A DNA stretch of 64,000 nucleotides from SLHU01 sp009929975 (GCA_040776905.1 JAXGZQ010000003.1:124001-188000), one strand, 5' to 3'. Numbered from the stretch's first letter, positions 17,681 to 26,515 are shown. The notes: a model not told the origin generated them from the letters alone. A program made the numbers and translations.

Positions 17681-17686
17681 TAGATG

Positions 17687-18589
17687 TCAGGACCGGGGCC
17701 GCCGCGGACGGCGTTTTCGTGTCTGAGCCGCCGGACATTGCGAATCCTCATTCTGGCCACAGCCGCCACAGGACTCCTGTGCGTTCAGTGGTTCGAGTTC
17801 TTCGTATGGAACCACGATCAGATCCGCTTCGCCGCCGCGATCCAGCCGGACGGTGACGGTTTCCTTCAGGAGGCTGACCTGTTCAATCACACCACGGCCT
17901 TCATTCGTCATGACAGCGCGCCCACGACGCGGCATTCTTGCGGTCGCGTCTTCATAAGCTTCCTGTTCATACTTCAAACAGCACATCAGCCGGCCGCAGA
18001 TACCCGATATCTTGGCAGGATTCATTGACAGATTCTGAACTTTGGCCATCTTGATGGAGACCGGCACAAAATCATTGAGGAATGAACAGCAGCACAATTC
18101 GCGGCCGCAGACTCCAACACCGCCGATCATCCTGGCTTCATCGCGTACTCCGATCTGCCGGAGTTCAATCCGCGTACGGAACACCGTTGCCAGATCCTTA
18201 ACAAGCTGGCGAAAATCAACCCGTCCGTCTGCCGTGAAATAGAAGACGATACGGCTGTGGTCAAAGGCATACTCCACATCAACCAGGCGCATGTCCAGCC
18301 GTCTGGAGGCGATTCTTTCCTGAGCGATCTTGAATGCACGTGCTTCATTGTCACTGTTTTCTTCAAAATGGCGCAGATCGTCATCGTCTGCGATCCGGGT
18401 AATCGCTTTCAATGGCGCGTTTAGTTTTTCATCCGGCAAGTCAATCACTTCTTCAGCGACAATTCCGAGATCAATCCCCTGAGCTGTCTCAACAATAACG
18501 GCATCCCCACGGTGTAGACGAAACTCGCCGGGATCAAAATGATATGCTTTACCGGTACCGTGAAAACGGACACCGACAACTTTAGGCAT
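17687..18589 (-). CDS. ricT: PSP1-domain protein RicT (YaaT)
   Basis: A 300-residue PSP1-domain protein. In Bacillus the RicT/RicA/RicF complex carries Fe-S clusters and modulates RNase Y-dependent mRNA maturation, sporulation and competence. Conserved residues: N-terminal VVGVRFHGTGKAYHFDPG, the Cys-rich CGRELCCCSFL (about 160) and GRLMCCLKYEQEAY (about 198). The last 25 residues add more Cys (CGGCGQNEDSQC) and a basic tail. RBS AAAGGAG is upstream. Its start overlaps the end of holB by 8 bases; this holB-ricT order is standard in Bacillota. Confidence 0.93.
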   Translation of the reverse strand: MPKVVGVRFHGTGKAYHFDPGEFRLHRGDAVIVETAQGIDLGIVAEEVIDLPDEKLNAPLKAITRIADDDDLRHFEENSDNEARAFKIAQERIASRRLDMRLVDVEYAFDHSRIVFYFTADGRVDFRQLVKDLATVFRTRIELRQIGVRDEARMIGGVGVCGRELCCCSFLNDFVPVSIKMAKVQNLSMNPAKISGICGRLMCCLKYEQEAYEDATARMPRRGRAVMTNEGRGVIEQVSLLKETVTVRLDRGGEADLIVVPYEELEPLNAQESCGGCGQNEDSQCPAAQTRKRRPRRPRS

Positions 18590-19592
18590 GGATAAGCTCC
18601 TTTCGCAGCGTCAGCAGCAGCTGGCAAACCAGTAGTTCAAAACTGGCATTGGCAGTCAGGCCGCGCTGTGCAGATAAAATAGCCAGATAAGCCCGATCAA
18701 GCCGGACTCTGGCCTGCTCAGACGACAGACGATAAACAGGCTGTCGTTTCAGCAGATCCAGCTGGTCGCTGTTCGTCAGATCGGCACCGCCTGTCAGACA
18801 AACCATTTGGTCGCGAATCAGGCTGCCGAGCAGGTCCAGCAGCAGGCTGGTCTGCTCGCGGTTCCGTTCAAAAAAGTCGAATCCGGATGTCAGAAGCCGG
18901 GCTCTTCCGGCCTGTCCGAGCGAGTCGTAGAGATCAAGACATTCCTGCCGCAGGGACCCGAACCATTCACTGCCGGCAAAATCGACCGCAACACCTGGAA
19001 TTCCGCCGGAAAAACTGGCATAGAACGGCCAGGCTGCCGGATCACCGGCCTGTTTTTCTCGAAGGATGGCCGTGATCTCTTCGCGGTTCAAACGCTGCAT
19101 GATGAGCGGAACCACTCTGGAGCGGATCGTCGGCAGCAGGCGGTCAAGCTGTTCAACCGTCAAGAGAAAACAGACATAAGGCGGGGGTTCTTCCAGCGAT
19201 TTGAGCAGCGCGTTCTGACCCTGCTCATTAAGATCATCAACTGGAATGAGATAGACTTTCCGATTGCCGAACTGCGGCTGCATGGACATATCGGCTGAGA
19301 TCTGATGGCGAACCCGCTCAACTTTGATATTTTTCTCTTTTTTCTCCAGTGACAACCTGCGAAAATCCGGATGCACCTGATTCTGGAAATGATGGCAGGC
19401 GGTACAGTTGAAGCAGGGTCCGTCTTCATCCGGCTGTTCGCATAAGAGTCCCTGTGCAAACAGCATGGCCAGCGAGCGCCGGCCGATCCCGCGCGGTCCG
19501 GTAAAAACATAAGCATGCCCCGGCTGGCCTGTAAGGGCTTCACCGAGGCGCTTTTTTACCGCTGTCTGTCCGATAATTCCGGGAAAAGGCAT
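18582..19592 (-). CDS. holB: DNA polymerase III delta' subunit
   Basis: Clamp-loader subunit of the replicative polymerase (336 residues). AAA+ fold with PFPGIIGQTAVKKRL, a P-loop GPRGIGRRSLA in which the usual Lys is Arg (delta' often has a non-functional P-loop), a zinc module CEQPDEDGPCFNCTACHHF, and the sensor region SLEEPPPYVCFLLTVE ending IRSRVV. The frame extends nine codons upstream, but the ATG at 19592 matches the family start and lies one base after the darA stop. Organised as tmk-darA-holB-ricT. Confidence 0.93.
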   Translation of the reverse strand: MPFPGIIGQTAVKKRLGEALTGQPGHAYVFTGPRGIGRRSLAMLFAQGLLCEQPDEDGPCFNCTACHHFQNQVHPDFRRLSLEKKEKNIKVERVRHQISADMSMQPQFGNRKVYLIPVDDLNEQGQNALLKSLEEPPPYVCFLLTVEQLDRLLPTIRSRVVPLIMQRLNREEITAILREKQAGDPAAWPFYASFSGGIPGVAVDFAGSEWFGSLRQECLDLYDSLGQAGRARLLTSGFDFFERNREQTSLLLDLLGSLIRDQMVCLTGGADLTNSDQLDLLKRQPVYRLSSEQARVRLDRAYLAILSAQRGLTANASFELLVCQLLLTLRKELIHA

Positions 19593-19593
19593 C

Positions 19594-19923
19594 TTACATT
19601 TTCTCGAAATGTTCAACATTCAGAACAAATACAGTCGCTCCGCCAACCATGACCTCGACCGGGTATGGAATATAGGATCCACCCATTGAGGACGGTGTGA
19701 CATTGGTGTTAATCGCGGCCTGGCGGCTGCTGGAATACTTGCGAATGATACCGAGCACTTCATCAAGCTGGTCGTCATCCACCACAATCATCAGAGTGGT
19801 GTTGCCCGAGCGGAGGAAACCGCCGGAAGAATTCAGTTTGGTTACCCTGTAACCTGCCCGGTTCAGCTCGGCCATCAGGCGCGGGCTGTCCTCATCGTGT
19901 ACAATCGCAAAAATCAGTTTCAT
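19594..19923 (-). CDS. darA: Cyclic-di-AMP receptor DarA (PstA, YaaQ)
   Basis: A 109-residue PII-like trimeric protein that binds the second messenger c-di-AMP; its output is not understood. Characteristic features: MKLIFAIVHDED, NRAGYRVTKLNSSGGFLRSG, the T-loop NTTLMIVVDDDQLD, and GGATVFVLNVEHF at the C-terminus. The ATG at 19923 has GGGAGG nine bases upstream and overlaps the tmk stop by four bases (ATGA). Confidence 0.95.
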   Translation of the reverse strand: MKLIFAIVHDEDSPRLMAELNRAGYRVTKLNSSGGFLRSGNTTLMIVVDDDQLDEVLGIIRKYSSSRQAAINTNVTPSSMGGSYIPYPVEVMVGGATVFVLNVEHFEKM

Positions 19924-20597
19924 ATGCCAAAGCCCTCCCAAATTTGTCTGTGTATCTGCTGTGCAAGCGCTTCTTCGGCCTGCCCGGCATCCATCCTGAT
20001 GATTCGCTCCGGCTCCTCAGCCGCGATGGCCAGATAACCAGTGCGCACCCGCCGCATGAAATCCCGATTTTCCTGATCGATCCTGTCAGCGGCGGTCGAT
20101 CGCTGACTCATCCGTTCAGCTGCCAGCTCTGCCGGCAAGTCCAGCAATAAGGTCATATCCGGCCGGCACTGGTCTGTTGCCAGAGCATTGATCGCCCGGA
20201 TCGCCTGTAAGTCCAGCCCCCGGCCATAACCCTGGTAGGCCATGGTCGAATCGTAATACCGGTCACAGATGATCCAGTGTCCCTTCGCCAGTGACGGCAG
20301 GAAAACCTCCCGTACCAGCTGTGCCCGTGCTGCGGCGAAAAGCAGCAGTTCCGTCTCCTGAAACATTCCGGTATGCTTCAGATCAAGCAGAATATCTCTT
20401 ACAGCCTCACTGATCGCCGTACCACCGGGTTCCCGCAGGGTGATGACATGGATCCCTGCTGTTCCCAACGAGTCGCTGAGATGAGCGATCTGAGTGGTCT
20501 TGCCAGAACCGTCAATCCCCTCAAATGTGATCAACCGGCCGCGCTGGCGATCGTGCTGTCCGTCCGTCTGCTTGTTTCTGGCTTTATTATACATCAT
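19920..20597 (-). CDS. tmk: Thymidylate kinase
   Basis: Phosphorylates dTMP to dTDP with ATP. The P-loop is FEGIDGSGKTTQ (about 25-36), the dTMP-binding DRYYDSTMAYQGYGRGLD (about 112-129) and LLLDLPAELAAERMSQR with the LID segment follow. At 225 residues it carries about 20 extra polar residues before the first strand. Four-base overlap with darA. Confidence 0.96.
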   Translation of the reverse strand: MMYNKARNKQTDGQHDRQRGRLITFEGIDGSGKTTQIAHLSDSLGTAGIHVITLREPGGTAISEAVRDILLDLKHTGMFQETELLLFAAARAQLVREVFLPSLAKGHWIICDRYYDSTMAYQGYGRGLDLQAIRAINALATDQCRPDMTLLLDLPAELAAERMSQRSTAADRIDQENRDFMRRVRTGYLAIAAEEPERIIRMDAGQAEEALAQQIHRQIWEGFGI

Positions 20598-20630
20598 AAA
20601 CGCTCCACTGGGTATTCTGTCTGCACTGGA

Positions 20631-21290
20631 TCAGAAATCCAGCTTAATGGTGTGGAACGAAGCAATCTCCAGCCAAATTTCCTTTTCGATCCGCTCATTA
20701 TCCCTGATGATGTCTTCAATCGTCTCCTCAGCCTGAACACGATTCTGCCAGCGATCCTGGCGCTGAGATGACATGCGCCGGTCAGAACGGGGCGGCCGAT
20801 TGGCCGAACGATCAGAACGGGCAGCAGGCTGAGCGCGATTTTCAACCGTGGCTTTATTAGTCTCGGGACGTGGTGTGTTGCGTGGACGTTCCTGGACCGC
20901 TTTCGCGGCCGGCTGTGCTTCCCTCGGCTGAGACGGGCGGGGCTTCATCTGGCCGGACGGATCGCTTACCGTATTCTGGCGCTGCCGGGCAGCCTGTGAA
21001 GGACGCCGATTCCTATTACGCGATCCAGAACGGCGATTGCCTGACGGGGTCTCACTGCGGTTCTGCGGCTGTTCAGTCGAACTCCGCTCGCCTGAACGGG
21101 GCGGGCGGGATGAACCTGAGCCAGAACGATCAGCGGCAGCCGGCCTCGCGCCCTGCTGCGGCCTGTTGTCAGATTTCGCCTGAGATTTTCCAGCTGTCTC
21201 AGCAGGACCAAAATGACGGTAATTGCGCTTGCGCTTACCCGCCTGGCCTGACGAAGACCCGGAACCGGTTGGCTTATTCTGATCACTCAT
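20631..21290 (-). CDS. Hypothetical basic, disordered protein with conserved C-terminal helix
   Basis: A 219-residue protein with a long low-complexity part (about 1-175) rich in Arg, Ser, Gln, Pro and Asn, resembling RNA-binding disordered tails, and a structured end with EETIEDIIRDNERIEKEIWL followed by EIASFHTIKLDF. The C-terminal helix repeats the charged pattern ERIEKEIxLEI that I associate with small conserved clostridial proteins of unknown function in this position. The ATG has GGGAGG nine bases upstream, supporting a real gene. It precedes tmk in a head-to-tail arrangement. A nucleic-acid-binding role is only inferred from composition. Confidence 0.65.
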   Translation of the reverse strand: MSDQNKPTGSGSSSGQAGKRKRNYRHFGPAETAGKSQAKSDNRPQQGARPAAADRSGSGSSRPPRSGERSSTEQPQNRSETPSGNRRSGSRNRNRRPSQAARQRQNTVSDPSGQMKPRPSQPREAQPAAKAVQERPRNTPRPETNKATVENRAQPAARSDRSANRPPRSDRRMSSQRQDRWQNRVQAEETIEDIIRDNERIEKEIWLEIASFHTIKLDF

Positions 21291-21364
21291 GTATTTTTCC
21301 CTCCCGCAAATTCAACGTGACATATGAATAGATTTTAACTGGTTTTCTCTGGCTTGGCAAACAT

Positions 21365-21886
21365 TCAGGGATGTTCACCGGGCTTGTTACATCGGTTTAT
21401 CCGTGCTGCATCGTACCAATTCTGCCTGATCAGACGGACTGAGTCATCGATCGGCAGCGGCTTGCCGCAGACTTCGGCCAGCGGGATCTGTACAAAGGCG
21501 CGATGGTCCATTTCCGGATGTGGCAATGTCAGACGCGGCGAAACCAGCGATAGATCATCATAAGTCAGAAGATCAATATCCAGTGTACGCGGTCCCCACC
21601 GGATCAGTCTGCGACGATGATAACGGCGTTCAATCGACTGGCAGTAGTCGAGCAGCACGATGGGAGACAGACTCGTCCTGACACCGATGACCGCGTTATA
21701 GAAATCGGGCTGGGGAACCGGGCCGACCGGATCTGTCTCATACAGTGATGAAACGGCTGTCAGTTCGATGTCCGGATGGCCCTCCAACAGATGAACCGCT
21801 CCGCGCAGAGCCGCCAGCCGATCTCCCTGATTCGCACCGATTGACAGCCATACGGCGGCCGATTTCTTCGATCGCGGCTGAGTCAT
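21365..21886 (-). CDS. folK: 6-hydroxymethyl-7,8-dihydropterin pyrophosphokinase (HPPK)
   Basis: Transfers pyrophosphate from ATP to hydroxymethyl-dihydropterin in folate synthesis. Family motifs: WLSIGANQGDRLAALRGAV, SSLYETDPVGPVPQPDFYNA, and the catalytic RWGPRTLDIDLLTYDD followed by LPHPEMDHRAFVQIPLAEV. From the ATG at 21886 it is 173 residues, a normal length; the frame up to 21976 lies inside folB. The ATG comes four bases after the folB stop, with a weak AAAGAGA site, so translation is probably coupled. Confidence 0.95.
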   Translation of the reverse strand: MTQPRSKKSAAVWLSIGANQGDRLAALRGAVHLLEGHPDIELTAVSSLYETDPVGPVPQPDFYNAVIGVRTSLSPIVLLDYCQSIERRYHRRRLIRWGPRTLDIDLLTYDDLSLVSPRLTLPHPEMDHRAFVQIPLAEVCGKPLPIDDSVRLIRQNWYDAARINRCNKPGEHP

Positions 21887-21890
21887 CTGA

Positions 21891-22271
21891 TCAGTCTCTT
21901 TCACGGTAGATCTGGACCGCCATCGCGGAAAACTCACCCTCAATCGGAGCCTCCGGTTTGCGTACAATGATCTCAATTGCCTGAACCAGCCGGTGATGAC
22001 GCAGAATTTCGTCTGCCAGATAACCGGCGAGCCGTTCGATCAGATCAAATGACGCATGCATCATAACATCAGCAATCAGCGTGTAGACTTCCGCATAGTT
22101 TACGGTTTGTGACAGCAGATCTGTTTCTGTCGCACGCAGATGGCCGCAATACAGGACAAGGTCCAGTTCAAAAGTCTGGCCACACGCTTTTTCGCTGGGC
22201 AGGACTCCGACATGGCTGTGAAATTTCATATTCTGCATCAAAATCCGATCCTGAATTTTTCGATTGATCAC
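21891..22271 (-). CDS. folB: Dihydroneopterin aldolase
   Basis: Converts dihydroneopterin to 6-hydroxymethyl-dihydropterin and glycolaldehyde. Features: DRILMQNMKFHSHVGVLPSEK, then QTFELDLVL, NYAEVYTLI (catalytic region) and SFDLIERLAGYLADEIL with IVRKPEAPIEG near the end. The best start is GTG at 22271, with AAAGGAAG upstream and 22 bases after the folP stop, giving 126 residues. The longer frame to 22397 lies within folP. Confidence 0.93.
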   Translation of the reverse strand: MINRKIQDRILMQNMKFHSHVGVLPSEKACGQTFELDLVLYCGHLRATETDLLSQTVNYAEVYTLIADVMMHASFDLIERLAGYLADEILRHHRLVQAIEIIVRKPEAPIEGEFSAMAVQIYRERD

Positions 22272-22293
22272 CTGAGTACTTCCTTTCGTCAAG

Positions 22294-23208
22294 TCAATGC
22301 GGCCGAACGAGGGCATCACAGACACGAACCGTGTCACGCGCCGCCGCGACATCATGGACACGAACAAAGTCCGCCCCCAGCATGATACTGCAGGCAACCG
22401 CCGCGGCCGTGCCGAATTCCCGCTGGTCTACCGGCCGGCCGGTCAGATCACCGATGAACCGTTTGCGCGAAGGTCCGGATAAGACGGGCAGTCCCAGTTG
22501 TCTGAGATCAGCGATCTGGCGCAGCAGGGTCAGTGATTCCTCCGTGTCAACCGCAAATCCGATGCCCGGATCAAGAATCAGACGATTACGGCTGATTCCG
22601 GCCCTTTCCGCTATCCGGACACTCTCCTGAAGATAGCGCTGCACGGCATCCTGCAGGCTGAGCTTCTGGTATTCCGCCGCTTCTTCCGCTTCAGCATGAA
22701 TCGCCTGACCGGCAAACCGGCCTGAATCCAGCCGGTAAAAGCGGGCGTTGTGCATCAGGATCAATCCCGCTCCGCTTTTGCCAAGAAGCGCAGCCATCGC
22801 GTCATCCTGATGGAGACCATAGATATCATTGATGATGTCGACCCCGGCTGCCAAAGCGGCTTCGGCAACCTCCGGCTTATAGGTATCGACCGAAATCGGT
22901 CCGGAAAACAGTCGGCGTGCCGTTTCCAGTACAGGCAGAAGCCGTGTGGTTTCTTCTTTTGCTGATAGGGCCAGGCTGCCGGGACGAGTTGACTCCGCGC
23001 CGATATCCAGGATATCCGCGCCGGCATCGGCCAGGCGCTTTATCCGGTCCGCCGCCTGATCGGGATGATCAAAGCGGCCGCCATCAGAAAACGAGTCCGG
23101 GGTCAGATTGAGTATGCCCAGGATATAAGTGCGTTTTCCCAGAGGCAGCTGATGGCCGCCTGCGCTGAAAACAGCGCTGCCACGACTCTCGGAAGCAGAC
23201 TGAGGCAT
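22294..23208 (-). CDS. folP: Dihydropteroate synthase
   Basis: Condenses hydroxymethyl-dihydropterin pyrophosphate with p-aminobenzoate; target of sulfonamides. TIM barrel with the signatures ILGILNLTPDSFSDGG, DIGAESTRPG, ILDPGIGFA and LPVLSGPSRKRFIGDL. 304 residues with a short N-terminal extension (about 25 residues). AGGAGG in the folE end precedes the ATG, two bases after the folE stop. Confidence 0.96.
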   Translation of the reverse strand: MPQSASESRGSAVFSAGGHQLPLGKRTYILGILNLTPDSFSDGGRFDHPDQAADRIKRLADAGADILDIGAESTRPGSLALSAKEETTRLLPVLETARRLFSGPISVDTYKPEVAEAALAAGVDIINDIYGLHQDDAMAALLGKSGAGLILMHNARFYRLDSGRFAGQAIHAEAEEAAEYQKLSLQDAVQRYLQESVRIAERAGISRNRLILDPGIGFAVDTEESLTLLRQIADLRQLGLPVLSGPSRKRFIGDLTGRPVDQREFGTAAAVACSIMLGADFVRVHDVAAARDTVRVCDALVRPH

Positions 23209-23210
23209 CC

Positions 23211-23858
23211 TCAGCTCCTCCTGTCAAGCAGCGTCATGACCTCAGCCCGGGTCCGTGCGTCTTTACGGCAGATCCCGCGAAGCGCTGACGTAACGGTGAC
23301 AGCTCCCGGTTTACGGATACCGCGCATGGTCATGCAAAGATGTTCCGCCTCCACAATAACCGCGACCCCCAGCGGGTTGACTGTCTCGACCAGTGTATCC
23401 GCGATCTGTGATGTCAACCGTTCCTGCAGCTGGGGTTTGCGTGACATCAGATCAACAATACGGGCGATCTTGCTCAGGCCGAGTATGCGGCCATCCTGTG
23501 GAATATAGACAACATGCGCTTTGCCGATGAACGGCAGCAGGTGATGCTCACACATGGAATACAGCGGAATATCCGCCACCATGATCATCTCGTCATGATC
23601 TTCTTCGTGAAACACTTTAATGACTGAACGGACATCAGTATGCAGACCGGCAAAGATCTCAGCATACATCCGGGCAACCCGGGCCGGCGTTTCCTGAAGT
23701 CCTTCGCGGTCCGGGTCTTCACCAACAGCCAGCAGAATATCACGAACGGCGTTTTCTATGCGCGGCAGGTCGACGGCAGGCAGCGCCATGGGCTGCCCCT
23801 CTTCGTCCTGGTCAATGCGGTCGTCCTGATTGTCATTCCACGCTTGATTACTCATCAT
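23211..23858 (-). CDS. folE: GTP cyclohydrolase I (type IA)
   Basis: First enzyme of folate synthesis: GTP to dihydroneopterin triphosphate and formate. Zinc ligands are seen in MCEHHLLPFIGKAHVVYIP (Cys, His) and HLCMTMRGIRKPGA (Cys). 215 residues including an acidic leader of about 25. GGAGG upstream serves either of two tandem ATGs (23858 or 23855; spacing favours the second). Starts the folE-folP-folB-folK operon. Confidence 0.97.
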   Translation of the reverse strand: MMSNQAWNDNQDDRIDQDEEGQPMALPAVDLPRIENAVRDILLAVGEDPDREGLQETPARVARMYAEIFAGLHTDVRSVIKVFHEEDHDEMIMVADIPLYSMCEHHLLPFIGKAHVVYIPQDGRILGLSKIARIVDLMSRKPQLQERLTSQIADTLVETVNPLGVAVIVEAEHLCMTMRGIRKPGAVTVTSALRGICRKDARTRAEVMTLLDRRS

Positions 23859-23876
23859 CTACCTCCGGCGGCTGAC

Positions 23877-24815
23877 TCAGTCAACCTTTTCTCCACTTTT
23901 TCTGGCTTGAATCTGTCGGCGAAATGTCATTGGCGTCATGCCGATGTATTTCCTGAACGCGGCATTAAACCGCTGCGGACTGGAAAATCCGACCTGGGCG
24001 GCTATCCCGCTGACTTTGATATCTTCCTGCTCCAGCAGTTTACAGGCGTGCTCGACGCGTATCTGCATCAGAAACGTCATTGGGCTCATACCGGTTTCCT
24101 CGCGGAAAGCCCGGGTAAAATAGCCCTGGCTGAGGAACACATATCCGGCAGCATCAGCGACGGAAATATCACGGTCATGATTATCCGCGATGTAATCACG
24201 GGCAATGCGGACCAGTTCACGGGCCTTGCCGTGTCTGACACGCAGGCTTTCCTCCCACTCCGCACGCAAACCGCGCGACAGGGTCACCAGCAACTCCATC
24301 GCCAGCAGCTGCATCATCAGGTCGCGGCCATATCCTTCATCGCGGCTTTCTCTCATGATTCGCTCGACCAGAGACGAAATTTCCTGGCGGTATTTGCCGT
24401 GGATCATCAAATAAGGCTCGCTCTCGTGTTCGTTTTCCTGTCCGGTGCCAAGTCCGTTGGCAAAGCTGATGAAATGCTCGAGCGTCTGGGGTGCAATATC
24501 AGATTGGCCCGGCTGATGGAAACCGAAATAAAGAACCAGCATGTCCGCATGGCCGCTGGTGATCTGGACGACATGAGATTTTTCCGGCCGGATGACAATC
24601 GTTCCGCCGCGTTCCAGCACAACCGAGCGGCCTTCAATCAGGAACTCCGCCCGGCCGGCGCGCATATAGGTCAGCTCATGGTAATGATGCCGACTTGGTC
24701 CGGCTTGGCGGTTTCCCTTTTCAAAGGAACGCTCGATCCCCTTGAATACAACTGGTATTGATCCGGCCGCGTCGAGGATCCCCTGTTCAACAGCCGGCAG
24801 TAAATCTTCAAACAT
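23877..24815 (-). CDS. AraC-family transcriptional regulator with cupin sensor
   Basis: A 312-residue regulator. The N-terminal AraC-type cupin carries SRHHYHELTYMRAGRAEFLI and RGGTIVIRPEKSHVV, which would bind a small ligand (often a sugar). The C-terminal two helix-turn-helix motifs are visible in DISVADAAGYVFLSQGYFTR and IAAQVGFSSPQRFNAAFRKY, ending GMTPMTFR. The ATG at 24815 with GGAGAGG about nine bases upstream is preferred over an upstream GTG. It lies next to folE (18 bases after its stop codon, in reading order) and beside the Tad locus; the target is not clear. Confidence 0.9.
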   Translation of the reverse strand: MFEDLLPAVEQGILDAAGSIPVVFKGIERSFEKGNRQAGPSRHHYHELTYMRAGRAEFLIEGRSVVLERGGTIVIRPEKSHVVQITSGHADMLVLYFGFHQPGQSDIAPQTLEHFISFANGLGTGQENEHESEPYLMIHGKYRQEISSLVERIMRESRDEGYGRDLMMQLLAMELLVTLSRGLRAEWEESLRVRHGKARELVRIARDYIADNHDRDISVADAAGYVFLSQGYFTRAFREETGMSPMTFLMQIRVEHACKLLEQEDIKVSGIAAQVGFSSPQRFNAAFRKYIGMTPMTFRRQIQARKSGEKVD

Positions 24816-24884
24816 GCTTATCACCCTCTCCTATGATAGCAGAATCGTGATAGGCTGTCATGATGGCCTCGATCATACAGAGAA

Positions 24885-25532
24885 TCAATCCGGGTCCGGT
24901 CTGCCGGCTGTTTCATTCACCATGCTCAGGTAGATCTGACAAGTCGGCAGCAGGCTGATGATCCGGTCAGCTTCAGTCCGGTTGAGATCCAGACAGAGCG
25001 TCAGATCGGACGCCACCGGCGTTTCCTTCTCCGATCCGCTCTGGCGATGCGGCGACAGGACCGCTGCTATCAGAACCTGTTCCACACAAACCGGCGGCTG
25101 TTCCTGGCCCTTCCCCGGAATCAGATAGACATCCGCCCGGTTGCCGGCGGCCAGCCAGCCGCCGTTTGCCTGTGCGGGAGACAACTTGATTGTCAGAAGA
25201 CGCCGACCGATGCCGGCCTGGGGATAGGAAAGACCGGCAGCCGGTCCCATGCGGTGGCTCTGAATGATTTCATCCGCCTGCATCGACTTCCGGACAGTTT
25301 GTCCGATCACCTGCTGAGGCTGTGTATAACACCGGCCGAGCGCAAGTTTTGCCGGCAAACGGATGACGCCGATATCTGCCGCTGTCATGATATGTCCCGG
25401 CAGCAGGTCGGTCTTCGCGACCACAACATCCCGCAGCTCCGGTCTGGTCCAGCTGCGGCCGGCCAGCCAGCAGGCAGTCAGCAGAACAGCCGCCAGCAGA
25501 AGTGCCATTATGATCTGAGTTCGTTTTCGCAT
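24885..25532 (-). CDS. Flp pilus assembly protein CpaB-like (SAF domain)
   Basis: A 215-residue protein with an N-terminal membrane anchor (TQIIMALLLAAVLLTACWLAG) and an SAF domain (about 35-110) with RDVVVAKTDLLPGHIMTAADIG and RVIGQTVRKS-like sequence, then a Flp-assembly-type domain with NRADVYLIPGKG. CpaB/RcpC proteins stabilise the pilus machinery at the membrane. RBS AAAGGAG precedes the ATG at 25532. Last gene of the Tad locus. Confidence 0.85.
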   Translation of the reverse strand: MRKRTQIIMALLLAAVLLTACWLAGRSWTRPELRDVVVAKTDLLPGHIMTAADIGVIRLPAKLALGRCYTQPQQVIGQTVRKSMQADEIIQSHRMGPAAGLSYPQAGIGRRLLTIKLSPAQANGGWLAAGNRADVYLIPGKGQEQPPVCVEQVLIAAVLSPHRQSGSEKETPVASDLTLCLDLNRTEADRIISLLPTCQIYLSMVNETAGRPDPD

Positions 25533-25560
25533 TCTTTTTCTCCTTTGTATCGATCGATTA

Positions 25561-26100
25561 TCATGGATCCACGGCATCCAGATCCCGGATCGCGCGACCG
25601 AACCGGCAGATCACCGAGCGGCGGATCGGCAGCACCCGGCCTTGATAATCCGTGACGCTGGCATAACAAGTCACGACCGGCCAGCTCAGTTCGTCCCGGC
25701 CGGCATGCCAGAGCACTTCGTCGGACCGCAGATCCTGCAGGTCCATCTCGATTCGGTCGAACCGGAAATACCGGGCCAGCGCGGCCGGCATCTGTTCATC
25801 CAGCTGGGCCTGGATATGCTGCTGCAGCTGGATGATGCTGAATTTGAACTGTCCGTCGCCCATTGCGCCGGTGTCAGCCAGCAGAAGACTGCTGTTCATG
25901 ATTTCCTCGATCAGCTGCTCAGCCTGGCAGATCATCAGACGGGAGTGGAGCTGTCGGATCAGCGTGACAGACAGGGGAAGCAGGACCAGGGCGATCATCA
26001 TGACCATGATCAGCATCATGCCGACGCTGCCGCATCGCTGACGCGGCGTTGATTTTATCCTTGTGCAGCCGGAACCCGGCAAAGAAGGTCGCGTGTACAT
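25561..26100 (-). CDS. TadE-like pseudopilin-type pilus protein
   Basis: A 179-residue protein with a single N-terminal hydrophobic helix (about 27-48: MMLIMVMMIALVLLPLSVTL) followed by an extracytoplasmic domain with RLMICQAEQLIEEIMNSSLL. This layout is like TadE/TadG minor pilins. No clear family signature is seen, so the call rests on context and topology. It overlaps the preceding gene by 46 bases; no strong ribosome binding site is visible, which suggests coupling. Confidence 0.6.
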   Translation of the reverse strand: MYTRPSLPGSGCTRIKSTPRQRCGSVGMMLIMVMMIALVLLPLSVTLIRQLHSRLMICQAEQLIEEIMNSSLLLADTGAMGDGQFKFSIIQLQQHIQAQLDEQMPAALARYFRFDRIEMDLQDLRSDEVLWHAGRDELSWPVVTCYASVTDYQGRVLPIRRSVICRFGRAIRDLDAVDP

Positions 26101-26441
26101 GTCATCCGGTAATCCACCTTTCTGTATTGCAGCCAGCCAGTGAGACGGTGCCCCTGCCAGCTGGCCTGAACCTCAAATCGCATCGGGTTACCATAACTTC
26201 CCGTCTCGCAGATCACCATCTGACGAACGTGAAACCCGCGTTCACTCAGCCGGTCCAGCAACGCTTGCTGCTGAGCGGCCGGCAGTCCTCCCAGATGCTC
26301 CATCCGCATGATATAATCATGGCAGATCGCGTCATACTCCATCCGCCGGACAAACGGGACAATCAAAAGGATGGACTGAACCGTGACCGCGGCGCACAAC
26401 AGCAGGAGAAAGACCGACAGGACTAATTTATCTATCATCAT
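26055..26441 (-). CDS. Small membrane-anchored pilus protein (TadE/DUF4320-like)
   Basis: A 128-residue protein starting MMIDKLVLSVFLLLLCAAVT: one N-terminal membrane helix (about 5-28) and a soluble domain with ERGFHVRQMVICETGSYGNP and EVQASWQGHRLTGWLQYRK. Probably a minor pilin or assembly factor of the Tad locus. The ATG at 26441 has GGAGG five bases upstream; an upstream frame to 26567 lies in the pilin gene and is less likely. DUF4320 assignment is tentative. Confidence 0.6.
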   Translation of the reverse strand: MMIDKLVLSVFLLLLCAAVTVQSILLIVPFVRRMEYDAICHDYIMRMEHLGGLPAAQQQALLDRLSERGFHVRQMVICETGSYGNPMRFEVQASWQGHRLTGWLQYRKVDYRMTCTRDLLCRVPAAQG

Positions 26442-26515
26442 CAATTCCTCCGATTCTGCCGCCCCGCGCTGACCGGAAAACAGCGCTTGCGGCAAAAATC
26501 CAGAGCCGACGGCTC

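Noticed and set aside
23640..24761. A 373-codon plus-strand open frame across folE and the AraC gene
   Set aside because: It lies antisense to two well-supported genes whose catalytic and DNA-binding motifs are in frame on the other strand; its protein sequence matches no fold and has no ribosome binding site.
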